Below the pieces are notes generated by a model. The model was given only the letters and a program-made list of their open reading frames with translations. It ran no database searches and was not told where the DNA came from. The position numbers and the translations under genes are program-made. Below are positions 1 through 5,487 of a DNA stretch of 5,662 nt, piece after piece. Every line of letters begins with the position of its first letter. Position 1 is the first letter of the stretch. Location of the stretch: the NCBI GenBank assembly GCA_026982145.1, contig JALSHQ010000052.1, forward strand, positions 1 through 5,662, written 5' to 3'. Source of the DNA: Gammaproteobacteria bacterium (GTDB lineage Bacteria > Pseudomonadota > Gammaproteobacteria > SZUA-140).

Positions 1-713
1 GCTTTACGTGCTTGTTCGAGTTGTACTAATCGCTGAGCTTGGTTTTTAATATCTTTTTTGATATTGATCAATAGTTGCTGGCGTGCATCGCGTTTTTCTT
101 CGAGTGCCCTTTTCTCTTTTTGGCGCTGCTGCTGCATCAGCTCAATGCGTTGCTGTTTGAGCTGAATGTCCGTTTCGATGCGTGTAATTGCGGCGATGCG
201 TTTATCGATAGTTTTTATGCTGCGGGTGCGTGACTGGTTTAAGTAGTCGTAATAAATGAGTGTGCGGCTGAGGGCTGTCGGATCCTCTTGGTTGAGAAAG
301 ATTTTTGCATAACCTTGGCTCCCCATCGCATAGCTGGCGCGGATTTGCTGTGCGAGTTGCTGTTGATGTTGGTGTAGTTCAGTTGATCTCTTTTTTTTCT
401 CTTGTTGGCGTTCGCGTAGCGCTTGTTTGAGCTGCTTAAGTTGGGTAGCGAGTTTTGCAAGGGAGGCGCTGAGTTTACCGATCGCCGTTTCGTTTTTTCT
501 CAGCTGCAGTTGGAGCCTATTTTTTTTGCTGGTGGACTTTGTCAGCGTTGCTCGCACATTGCTGATCTGCTGCTTAAGATTTAATAGTTTTGCTTCTTTT
601 GATATCGCAGCCTCATTGGCTTGTGAAACCGAGCCGGGGGAGAGCAGCAAAATCGAGGCGAGGGCAAAGCCCGCAACAGTAAGCGGGAAGGCTTTTGTGT
701 GTAGTGTCCGCAC
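1..713 (-). CDS. envC: EnvC-like murein hydrolase activator, 5' part (C-terminus outside window)
   Basis: EnvC proteins are periplasmic activators of the amidases AmiA/AmiB, which split septal peptidoglycan during cell separation (family knowledge). The 237 codons seen begin with a signal peptide: basic MRTLHTK, a hydrophobic stretch at about residues 11-24, and a likely cut after SQA at 32. Two Lys/Gln/Leu/Arg-rich coiled-coil segments follow, at about 35-125 and 170-237. Between them lies the typical EnvC stretch with ASYAMGSQGY, then LNQEDPTALSRTLIYYDYL. The C-terminal LytM/M23 domain would lie outside the window. Three in-frame GTG codons can serve as start (725, 722, 713), with a TAA stop just upstream. 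I chose 713 because GGTGG lies 8 nt before it and the signal peptide then begins normally; 725 and 722 have no well-spaced ribosome binding site. It follows gpmI by 50 nt with no terminator visible, as in E. coli, so co-transcription is likely. Confidence 0.88.
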   Translation of the reverse strand, partial: MRTLHTKAFPLTVAGFALASILLLSPGSVSQANEAAISKEAKLLNLKQQISNVRATLTKSTSKKNRLQLQLRKNETAIGKLSASLAKLATQLKQLKQALRERQQEKKKRSTELHQHQQQLAQQIRASYAMGSQGYAKIFLNQEDPTALSRTLIYYDYLNQSRTRSIKTIDKRIAAITRIETDIQLKQQRIELMQQQRQKEKRALEEKRDARQQLLINIKKDIKNQAQRLVQLEQARK

Positions 714-763
714 CGTTTGCACCACCCTTTAAAATGAGGTCAGCACTCAGGATACTCTATTCG

Positions 764-2326
764 TTACTTTATCTTCAGCAGTGAGTGGCCTGTCATCTCT
801 TTGGGTTGTTCCAGCCCCATTAAATAGAGCATAGTGGGGGCGATGTCTGAGAGGCTACCGTTGTCAGAGATGGTAGCATCGCGGCCAATATATAGCAGTG
901 GTACCGGGTTGGCGGTGTGAGCCGTATGCGCTTGGCCGGTTGTTTCATCGCTCATTTTTTCGGCGTTACCGTGATCCGCAGTAATCAATAGTTCGCCGCC
1001 TGCTGCAATACTTACCTCACTAACGCGGGCCAGGCAGTCATCAATGGTTTCGATCGCCTTAATGCAGGCTTTGAGATTGCCTGTATGCCCCAGCATGTCA
1101 GGGTTGGCGTAGTTGCAAATGATCGTGTCGAACTTTCCGCTGGCAATGGCATCGACCAGCTTATCGGTCAGTTCAGCAGCGCTCATCTCCGGCTGCAAAT
1201 CATAGGTTTTGACTTTGGGTGATTCGACCAAAATACGCTCTTCACCTTCGAAGGCGCGCTCTTCACCCCCGTTAAAGAAAAAGGTGACGTGTGCATACTT
1301 CTCAGTTTCTGAGATGCGCAGTTGCTTTAGTCCTTGGTTCGAAATGTATTCACCGAAGACATTTTTCATGCGTGAGGGTGGAAACGCGACGTGGGTAATG
1401 AGGCTCTTTTTGTATTCGGTAAGGCTTATGTAGGCACCTAATTTGGGCCTGTTACAAATGGCAAAGCCCGCAAATTCTGGTTCGGCAAAGGCTTGAGAGA
1501 TTTGCCGGGCCCGGTCTGCGCGGAAATTCATGAGAATCATGGTGTCGCCGGTTTCAACGCAGGCAGCCTCTGCCCCAGCTGGCGTGATCGTGGTGGATTG
1601 AACGAATTCATCCGTCTCCCCGCGCTGATAGGCCGCTTCTAGTCCTTCAAGGGCGCTGTTGGCTTGAAAGCTGGATTTTCCCTGAACCATTAATTCATAG
1701 GCTGTCTGGGTGCGCTCCCAGCGGTGGTCACGATCCAAGGCAAAAAACCGACCAATAATAGAAGCGGTGCGTCCGGGGTGGTTGTGTTCAGAAAACAGCG
1801 CATCAATTTCGGCGAGCCAAGGAGCCGCGCTTTTCGGTGGTGAATCGCGGCCATCAAGAAAAGCGTGCAAGTAGACCTTTTTTGCCCCCCGTTTTATCGC
1901 CAGCGTTAATGCCGCTTTGATTTGAGAGATGTGGCTATGGACGCCGCCAGTAGAAAGTAACCCCATAACATGCACGGCTTTGTTGCGATTAATGGCTTGG
2001 TCAACGGCCGTTGTGATCGCTTCGTTTTCAAAGAAACTGCCATCTTCGATCGCTTGGTCGATGCGTGTTAATTCTTGATGAACCACGCGACCTGCACCGA
2101 GGTTGAGGTGGCCAACCTCGGAATTTCCCATCTGATTAGCGGGCAGTCCAACTTCATTGCCGGAGCCATGTATCAGTGTGTGGGGATGATTTGCCCATAG
2201 CTTATCCCAGTTGGGCGTTTTTGCATGGTATATTGCATTATTATCAGTTTTTTCACTGATCCCCCAGCCATCTAGGATGATGAGTGTAACCGGCTTACAT
2301 CTTGTTGTTTTTACTTGAGAATTCAT
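764..2326 (-). CDS. gpmI: 2,3-bisphosphoglycerate-independent phosphoglycerate mutase
   Basis: This enzyme interconverts 3- and 2-phosphoglycerate in cytosolic glycolysis and gluconeogenesis, using two Mn ions and a phosphoserine intermediate. The 520-residue length fits the family (E. coli GpmM, 514). The alkaline-phosphatase-like metal and catalytic residues are all visible: Asp19 in LILDGWG, the nucleophile Ser69 in QMGNSEVGH, His130 in GGVHSH, Arg160/Asp161 in LDGRDSPP, Asp410 and His414 in NPDMLGH, Asp451-His452 in TADHGNAE, and the His pair in QAHTAHT at 467-470. The reading frame stays open upstream to 2482, but those 52 residues resemble nothing in the family. The ATG at 2326 places the LIILDGWG strand at the usual distance from the N-terminus. 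A GAGG lies 14 nt before that ATG, a little far. envC follows in the same direction. The gene is diverged from arsR, with 331 nt between the two starts. It is also called gpmM or pgm. Confidence 0.96.
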   Translation of the reverse strand: MNSQVKTTRCKPVTLIILDGWGISEKTDNNAIYHAKTPNWDKLWANHPHTLIHGSGNEVGLPANQMGNSEVGHLNLGAGRVVHQELTRIDQAIEDGSFFENEAITTAVDQAINRNKAVHVMGLLSTGGVHSHISQIKAALTLAIKRGAKKVYLHAFLDGRDSPPKSAAPWLAEIDALFSEHNHPGRTASIIGRFFALDRDHRWERTQTAYELMVQGKSSFQANSALEGLEAAYQRGETDEFVQSTTITPAGAEAACVETGDTMILMNFRADRARQISQAFAEPEFAGFAICNRPKLGAYISLTEYKKSLITHVAFPPSRMKNVFGEYISNQGLKQLRISETEKYAHVTFFFNGGEERAFEGEERILVESPKVKTYDLQPEMSAAELTDKLVDAIASGKFDTIICNYANPDMLGHTGNLKACIKAIETIDDCLARVSEVSIAAGGELLITADHGNAEKMSDETTGQAHTAHTANPVPLLYIGRDATISDNGSLSDIAPTMLYLMGLEQPKEMTGHSLLKIK

Positions 2327-2396
2327 TGTTTCGGGCGAGGCCTCTTTTCCGGGGTTTGTTGTAAGGAAAGTCCTACATAACATCATCTGGTTATTC

Positions 2397-2409
2397 GATA
2401 TAATATAAG
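2397..2409 (-). promoter_or_regulatory. possible gpmI -10 region
   Basis: Read on the minus strand, this AT-rich stretch gives CTTATATTATATC, holding TATATT and TATTAT, about 75 nt before the gpmI ATG. I found no convincing -35 at 16-18 nt, so the assignment rests mainly on position. A 5-bp inverted repeat (GTGGG at 2422-2426, CCCAC at 2434-2438) lies just upstream of it. Confidence 0.25.
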
Positions 2410-2576
2410 TCGATGGTTTGTGTGGGGCAGGATCCCACTTAGCCATAAATGGCGAGTTATATATGTCGTATGCCGCAATCATTCCTTGAGCATAGAATGC
2501 GGAAGCATAATAGCTCCATTTAAATAAAAAATTTTCTTGGTAAATCGATATTCATTCTTTTTTAAAGATTGGTTGC

Positions 2577-2597
2577 TGATGTTGAATAACGACATCA
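2577..2597. promoter_or_regulatory. imperfect inverted repeat, candidate operator
   Basis: TGATGTTG (2577-2584), a 5-nt AATAA spacer and CGACATCA (2590-2597) form two 8-bp arms with one mismatch. It begins 32 nt upstream of the candidate arsR -35 element. The size and dyad form suit a winged-helix dimer such as the ArsR protein encoded just downstream. Its use as an operator is inferred from position only. Confidence 0.4.
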
Positions 2598-2608
2598 AAC
2601 TGGCCAGC

Positions 2609-2637
2609 TTCTCGATTTAAAACAGAAAAATTATAAC
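2609..2637 (+). promoter_or_regulatory. candidate promoter for arsR
   Basis: The -10 candidate TATAAC (2632-2637) matches the sigma-70 consensus at five of six bases. A 17-nt spacer separates it from TTCTCG (2609-2614), a weak -35. The -10 overlaps a perfect 10-bp palindrome, TAACCGGTTA (2634-2643), that runs into the arsR leader. A repressor bound there would block both transcription start and the ribosome binding region. Confidence 0.35.
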
Positions 2638-2643
2638 CGGTTA
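2634..2643. repeat. 10-bp perfect palindrome over arsR -10
   Basis: TAACCGGTTA is a perfect palindrome. It covers the last bases of the candidate -10 and ends where the AAGGG ribosome binding sequence (2643-2647) begins. It could be a half-length operator or chance. Confidence 0.4.
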
Positions 2644-2657
2644 AGGGTTGAATCGCT

Positions 2658-2978
2658 ATGGGGGGGAGGGCAAAAGAAGCCGAGGAGTTCGATGAACGAG
2701 ACCTTGAGCTAGCATCAATGGTGTTTAAGGCGTTGTCGCATCCGCTACGGTTAAGGATCCTCTGCATGTTGGGCGATGGGCAGAACGAAGTTGCGGTTCA
2801 GCAAATTGTATCGGCAACAGGGGCGTCGCAAAGTAATATTTCACAGCATCTTTCTATTATGCGCGGCAAGGGCATTGTCAAGGCGCGGAAGGATGGGAAT
2901 CGAGTGCTGTATAGAGTGAGTGATGGCCGTATGGTCGGGCTGTTTGGTTTGATGCGCGATATGTTTTGCAGTGCTTGA
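2658..2978 (+). CDS. ArsR/SmtB-family transcriptional repressor, probable thiol (persulfide/redox) sensor
   Basis: This 106-residue winged-helix repressor would act in the cytoplasm as a DNA-binding dimer. It opens with a charged N-terminus (1-18), followed by the family signature ALSHPLRLRIL (25-35). The helix-turn-helix, with recognition helix SQSNISQHLSIMRG, is at 57-70, and the wing KARKDGNRVLYRV at 75-87. The metal-sensor motif of ArsR/CadC (CxC in helix 3) is absent. Instead there are exactly two cysteines: Cys36 in ILCML and Cys104 in MFCSA, two residues from the end. These match the pair that forms di- or tetrasulfide links in BigR, SqrR, YgaV and HlyU; the spacing is two residues longer because of an insertion between Cys36 and the HTH. 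The ATG at 2658 has AAGGG 10 nt upstream. The nearby rhodanese supports a role in sulfur or redox sensing, but its targets are unknown. It is probably autoregulated. Confidence 0.9.
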   Translation: MGGRAKEAEEFDERDLELASMVFKALSHPLRLRILCMLGDGQNEVAVQQIVSATGASQSNISQHLSIMRGKGIVKARKDGNRVLYRVSDGRMVGLFGLMRDMFCSA

Positions 2979-3006
2979 TGTGAGCGCTTTTATGTCCATC
3001 GAGTGA

Positions 3007-3048
3007 TTTGAGCGCAATGCTCAAAGAGCCAACCCTCTGCAGCTCTTT
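3007..3048 (+). terminator. two adjoining hairpins after arsR, possible weak terminator or attenuator
   Basis: The first hairpin is TTTGAGC (3007-3013), loop GCAAT, GCTCAAA (3019-3025): seven perfect pairs. The second is AAAGAGC (3023-3029), a 12-nt loop and GCTCTTT (3042-3048): seven perfect pairs. They share the AAA at 3023-3025, so the two full stems compete. They begin 29 nt after the arsR stop codon. Neither is followed by a proper T-run, so a classical intrinsic terminator is doubtful. Confidence 0.35.
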
Positions 3049-3069
3049 AAAGTTGTGCCTATTTTCCCG

Positions 3070-3098
3070 CTGAAATTCTCCTGTAAATGGGCTAGACT
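3070..3098 (+). promoter_or_regulatory. candidate sigma-70 promoter for rhodanese-secB-gpsA
   Basis: CTGAAA (3070-3075) and TAGACT (3093-3098) are separated by 17 nt. They lie about 90 nt before the rhodanese start and after the arsR hairpins. Matches to consensus are moderate. If real, this promoter lets rhodanese, secB and gpsA be transcribed independently of arsR. Confidence 0.4.
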
Positions 3099-3142
3099 GC
3101 CTGCCTTTAGTTTACCTTTCTTCTTACTAAATTTTTGATTAT

Positions 3143-3169
3143 GCGCCGAGCAGCCTTGCGCTGAGGCGC
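3143..3169 (+). other. GC-rich leader hairpin before rhodanese
   Basis: The outer stem is GCGCC (3143-3147) with GGCGC (3165-3169). The inner stem is CAGC (3151-3154) with GCTG (3160-3163) around a CTTGC loop. A small GAG/A internal loop separates the two stems. The structure ends 17 nt before the chosen ATG and has no T-run after it, so it is more likely a 5' leader structure than a terminator. Confidence 0.4.
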
Positions 3170-3186
3170 GGTTGAGTGGTGGTGAT

Positions 3187-3605
3187 ATGCAGCTTTTAGA
3201 GTTTATTATGAATAACTGGATTTTATTTCTGGCGCTGTTCGTGGTGTTAGTCCTGCTGGGGATGAATATGGTCCGCCCTAAACTGCTGGGCTTTAAAGAA
3301 GTGAAACCTAATGAGGTCGTACGACTGATTAATCATGAGGGTGCGGCAATGTTGGATGTGCGCGAGGGGAGTGGTTACGAAAAAGGCCATATTCTCAATG
3401 CGCGCCATTTGGTCTGCTCGAAGAGCGTTTACATGAGCTGGATGATTTGAAGTCAACACCGCTTGTAGTTTATTGCGAAGCAGGTCAGCAGTCGGCGCGC
3501 GCAGGTGCTATTTTGAAGAAGCAGGGCTTTACCTCAGTCTACAAGCTTTCCGGTGGCTTGCACGCGTGGAAGAGCGCAAGTTTTCCATTAAGCCTTGAAT
3601 CTTGA
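3187..3605 (+). pseudogene. yibN: YibN-type membrane-anchored rhodanese, interrupted by a one-base frameshift
   Basis: Rhodanese domains move sulfane sulfur through a cysteine persulfide; YibN-type proteins carry one such domain behind a single N-terminal membrane helix. The first part starts at the ATG at 3187, with a transmembrane segment at residues 11-26 (WILFLALFVVLVLLGM). It continues through the rhodanese strand AAMLDVRE (53-60) and KGHI (66-69). At about 3411 the homologous reading moves to another frame: LLEERLHELDDL, then the active-site loop VVYCEAGQQSARAG with its Cys codon at 3474-3476, then the C-terminal LSGGLHAWK and a TGA at 3603-3605. The first frame instead stops at 3448-3450, before the catalytic cysteine. 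Adding one base to the GG at 3411-3412 restores a 139-residue protein, close to E. coli YibN (143). Either the gene is inactive or one base was lost in sequencing. A TTG at 3172 is an alternative start, but the ATG at 3187 gives the family-like MQ..EF N-terminus. Confidence 0.85.
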
Positions 3606-3677
3606 TGGCTTGTGCTGATTTAGCCTTAAAAGCGCTGTTTTATTCAGAATAATTAATTTTATATTGGGTGGTGAATT

Positions 3678-4169
3678 ATGTCAGAAGTTGATGAAAAAAA
3701 AGAACAGGCTGCGGTGAGCGAGAAGCAGTTCTCGATACAGAAAATTTATGTGCGTGACATTTCATTTGAAACGCCTAATACGCCACATGTGTTTCAGGAA
3801 AAATGGGAACCCGAAACGAATATGCAGTTGGGGAATAAGGCGGTTGTATTGGCGGATGGGGTTCACGAAGTGACACTTTCGGTGACCGTGACTGCGAAGT
3901 TGGGTGATAAAACAGCTTATCTAGCAGAGGTTCAGCAGTGTGGGATATTTAATGTTTCTGGATATGAGCAGGGTGAGCTAGCGCCGATAGTGGGCAGCCT
4001 TTGTCCTAATATTTTGTTTCCCTTTGCCCGCGAAGCTATTTCGGATCTGGTGACTCGAGGTGGTTTTCCACAACTGTTGCTTTCGCCTGTTAATTTTGAT
4101 GCGTTATTTGCTGAATATGCGCAGCAGCAAAAACAGCAAGATAGCAAAAAGAGTGCTGTTCAGCACTGA
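3678..4169 (+). CDS. secB: protein-export chaperone SecB
   Basis: SecB is a cytosolic tetrameric chaperone that keeps preproteins unfolded and hands them to SecA. The 163 residues align along their length with E. coli SecB (155). Seen in order are QKIYVRDISFETPNTPHVF (21-39), the beta-sheet core with VTVTAKLGDKTAYLAEVQQ, the CPNILFPFARE helix region, and RGGFPQLLLSPVNFDALF near the end. A Gln/Lys-rich, poorly conserved tail follows, ending AVQH. The ATG is preceded by GGGTGG at 3666-3671. It starts 72 nt after the rhodanese stop, the place where grxC usually sits, and gpsA begins 38 nt after it, so secB and gpsA are probably one transcript. Nothing in the protein looks damaged. Confidence 0.97.
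   Translation: MSEVDEKKEQAAVSEKQFSIQKIYVRDISFETPNTPHVFQEKWEPETNMQLGNKAVVLADGVHEVTLSVTVTAKLGDKTAYLAEVQQCGIFNVSGYEQGELAPIVGSLCPNILFPFAREAISDLVTRGGFPQLLLSPVNFDALFAEYAQQQKQQDSKKSAVQH
4152..4167. other. perfect 7-bp hairpin at the secB stop codon
   Basis: AGTGCTG (4152-4158), a TT loop and CAGCACT (4161-4167) form a perfect inverted repeat that reaches the first base of the secB stop codon. In the sense direction no T-run follows, so it should not stop transcription into gpsA. In the antisense direction it is followed by CTTTTTG, which resembles a weak intrinsic terminator for minus-strand transcripts. Confidence 0.5.
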
Positions 4170-4207
4170 CGTTCAGTTAATGCGGATGTGTTGTAAGGAT
4201 AGCTTAG

Positions 4208-5230
4208 ATGCGAAGTGATGATGCGGTGAACCTGCCGCAACCACCGATGGTCGTGTTGGGCGCAGGGTCTTGGGGGAGTGCGCTTGCAATATTGATCGCA
4301 CGCAATGGCCGCGAGGTCGTGCTGTGGAGCCACGATGCAGAGCAGGTTGTGGTGATGCGTAAGCAGCGCCGAAATGTTGCTTTTCTCCCTGAGATTGAAT
4401 TTCCCGAGAAGTTATCGGTGAGTGCCGATCTTCAGCAAGTGTTGGCCACGAGCAGTGAAGTGATGGTCGCGGTGCCAAGCGAAGCGTTTCGAATAGTGCT
4501 TGAGCGCTGCCAGCCGATGATGGCCGCGGACGTCCGAGTTTCGTGGGCGACCAAAGGGTTCGACTCTGGAAGTGGTCAATTATTGCATCAGGTTGCCGCA
4601 GAGGTTTGTGGTGAAGGGGTGCCATTGGCGGTTATTTCTGGCCCTAGTTTTGCGCATGAAGTGGCGGCTGGGTTGCCGACGGCAGTCACGGTGGCGTCAA
4701 ATAATGCTCAGTTTTCGCATGATCTCTCTCGTATGCTTCATAGTGACAATTTTCGAGCCTATAGCTCGCAGGATGTTGTGGGTGTTGAGGTGGGTGGTGC
4801 GGTAAAAAATGTGCTGGCGATAGCCGCAGGCATCTCCGATGGGCTTGGCTATGGCGCTAATGCACGTGCCGCATTGATTACACGAGGTCTGGCTGAAACG
4901 ACTCGCTTAGGGGTTGCGCTCGGAGGGCAAGCCGAGACCTTCACCGGCTTGGCAGGCTTGGGGGATTTAGTACTGACCTGCACCGATAACCAGTCACGCA
5001 ATCGTCGCTTGGGGCTGGCGCTTGCCAAGGGCGACACGCTGGATGCGACGCTGCAATCAATAGGTCAGGCTGTCGAGGGGGTGAAAACAGCACGTGAGGT
5101 GATGCAGCTCGCACAGCGTTATCATGTCGAAATGCCAATAGTAGAGCAAGTCTACCGTGTGCTGTATGAAGGGTGCTCACCTCGCGATGCGGTGCTCAAA
5201 CTGTTGGGGCGCGCTCAAAAATCGGAGTAG
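4208..5230 (+). CDS. gpsA: NAD(P)H-dependent glycerol-3-phosphate dehydrogenase
   Basis: GpsA reduces dihydroxyacetone phosphate to sn-glycerol-3-phosphate, the backbone for phospholipid synthesis, in the cytosol. The 340 residues match the family length (E. coli, 339). The N-terminal Rossmann fold shows MVVLGAGSWGSALA, with GxGxxG at 18-23. WATKG at 113-117 and ISGPSFAHEVA at 143-153 follow. The C-terminal helical domain has VGGAVKNVLAIAAG with the catalytic Lys200, GANARAALITRGLAE (216-230) and TGLAGLGDLVLTCTDNQSRN (246-265). The ATG at 4208 has AAGGA 8 nt upstream (4195-4199), a good spacing. It follows secB by 38 nt, the usual order. In enterics cysE follows; here a spacer and an unrelated secreted protein come next. 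All key residues are present. Confidence 0.98.
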   Translation: MRSDDAVNLPQPPMVVLGAGSWGSALAILIARNGREVVLWSHDAEQVVVMRKQRRNVAFLPEIEFPEKLSVSADLQQVLATSSEVMVAVPSEAFRIVLERCQPMMAADVRVSWATKGFDSGSGQLLHQVAAEVCGEGVPLAVISGPSFAHEVAAGLPTAVTVASNNAQFSHDLSRMLHSDNFRAYSSQDVVGVEVGGAVKNVLAIAAGISDGLGYGANARAALITRGLAETTRLGVALGGQAETFTGLAGLGDLVLTCTDNQSRNRRLGLALAKGDTLDATLQSIGQAVEGVKTAREVMQLAQRYHVEMPIVEQVYRVLYEGCSPRDAVLKLLGRAQKSE

Positions 5231-5234
5231 CCCC

Positions 5235-5294
5235 GGTCATTCTTAGTTTCTATTTTTAGATGTTTAGCACTGGAATAGCCGTTTAAGAATGATC
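5235..5294 (+). terminator. long inverted repeat downstream of gpsA, possible 3' stem-loop
   Basis: TCATTCTTA (5237-5245) and TAAGAATGA (5284-5292) are perfect 9-bp arms. In RNA they extend outward by a G-U and a G-C pair (5235-5236 with 5293-5294). Inside, CTATT (5250-5254) can pair with AATAG (5274-5278), giving a two-tier stem. It starts 5 nt after the gpsA stop. There is no T-run directly after it; a run of seven T lies at 5321-5327 without a clear hairpin of its own. It may protect or end the secB-gpsA transcript. Confidence 0.4.
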
Positions 5295-5353
5295 TGATAT
5301 ATCCCGCAGAAGAGTCGTCATTTTTTTGGCGAGCGTGCCCGTTGCCTTGGTAA

Positions 5354-5402
5354 CATGCTGATAATATATTGTTTTTTCATGCTGATTTAATTATATGTTG
5401 AT
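5354..5402 (+). repeat. short direct repeats of CATGCTGAT
   Basis: CATGCTGAT occurs exactly at 5354-5362 and 5378-5386, and as TATGTTGAT (seven of nine bases) at 5394-5402, running into the -35 of the promoter candidate. The surroundings are AT-rich. Such an array before a promoter could be activator or repressor sites, but the spacing (24 then 16 nt) is irregular. Confidence 0.45.
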
Positions 5403-5432
5403 TGACATAATGGGGGGTTCTGTGTTTAGAAT
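5402..5432 (+). promoter_or_regulatory. candidate sigma-70 promoter for the terminal secreted protein gene
   Basis: A perfect TTGACA -35 (5402-5407) and TAGAAT (5427-5432, five of six) are separated by 19 nt, slightly long. Transcription would begin about 50 nt before the ATG at 5488. This argues against the in-frame ATG at 5410, which lies inside the promoter. Confidence 0.5.
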
Positions 5433-5487
5433 CGTGAACAGAATAATTAATATTACCGATGGTTTGAGCGTTTCGAGGGTGGGTGGA

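Larger units (their letters stand above)
2327..2657. other. divergent intergenic region between gpmI and arsR
   Basis: This 331-nt stretch has no coding sequence I can support. The minus-strand frame open to 2482 continues gpmI but has no family resemblance. The part at 2517-2575 is strongly AT-rich. It holds the candidate gpmI -10, a hairpin-capable sequence at 2488-2516 (GAGC...GCTC outside, ATGC-GGAA-GCAT inside), the inverted repeat at 2577-2597, and the arsR promoter candidate at 2609-2637. It probably carries the control elements of both divergent units. Confidence 0.6.

Noticed and set aside
427..732. Plus-strand open frame of 101 codons
   Set aside because: It is antisense to the envC coding sequence, whose signal peptide and coiled coil are convincing; it is rich in Ser/Phe/Leu/Cys as expected from a shadow frame.
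2327..2482. N-terminal extension of gpmI by 52 residues
   Set aside because: The frame is open, but the residues have no likeness to the family, and the ATG at 2326 gives the normal length and N-terminus.
2488..2516. Hairpin with GGAA tetraloop upstream of gpmI and arsR
   Set aside because: The stems are only four pairs each with an uneven internal loop, and it lies outside the expected transcripts, so I do not list it as an RNA element.
3141..3164. Seven-residue leader peptide (ATG at 3141) before the rhodanese
   Set aside because: There is no ribosome binding sequence before it, and the codons simply run through the GC-rich hairpin.
3403..3416. Programmed ribosomal frameshift in the rhodanese
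   Set aside because: There is no slippery heptamer or run at the junction, and single-domain rhodaneses are not known to me to use recoding.
4173..4625. Minus-strand open frame of 150 codons
   Set aside because: It lies opposite gpsA, with Pro/His/Arg/Ser-rich composition and no recognisable domain.
5410..5487. Longer start for the terminal gene
   Set aside because: The ATG at 5410 lies between the -35 and -10 of the promoter candidate, has no ribosome binding site and would bury the signal peptide.
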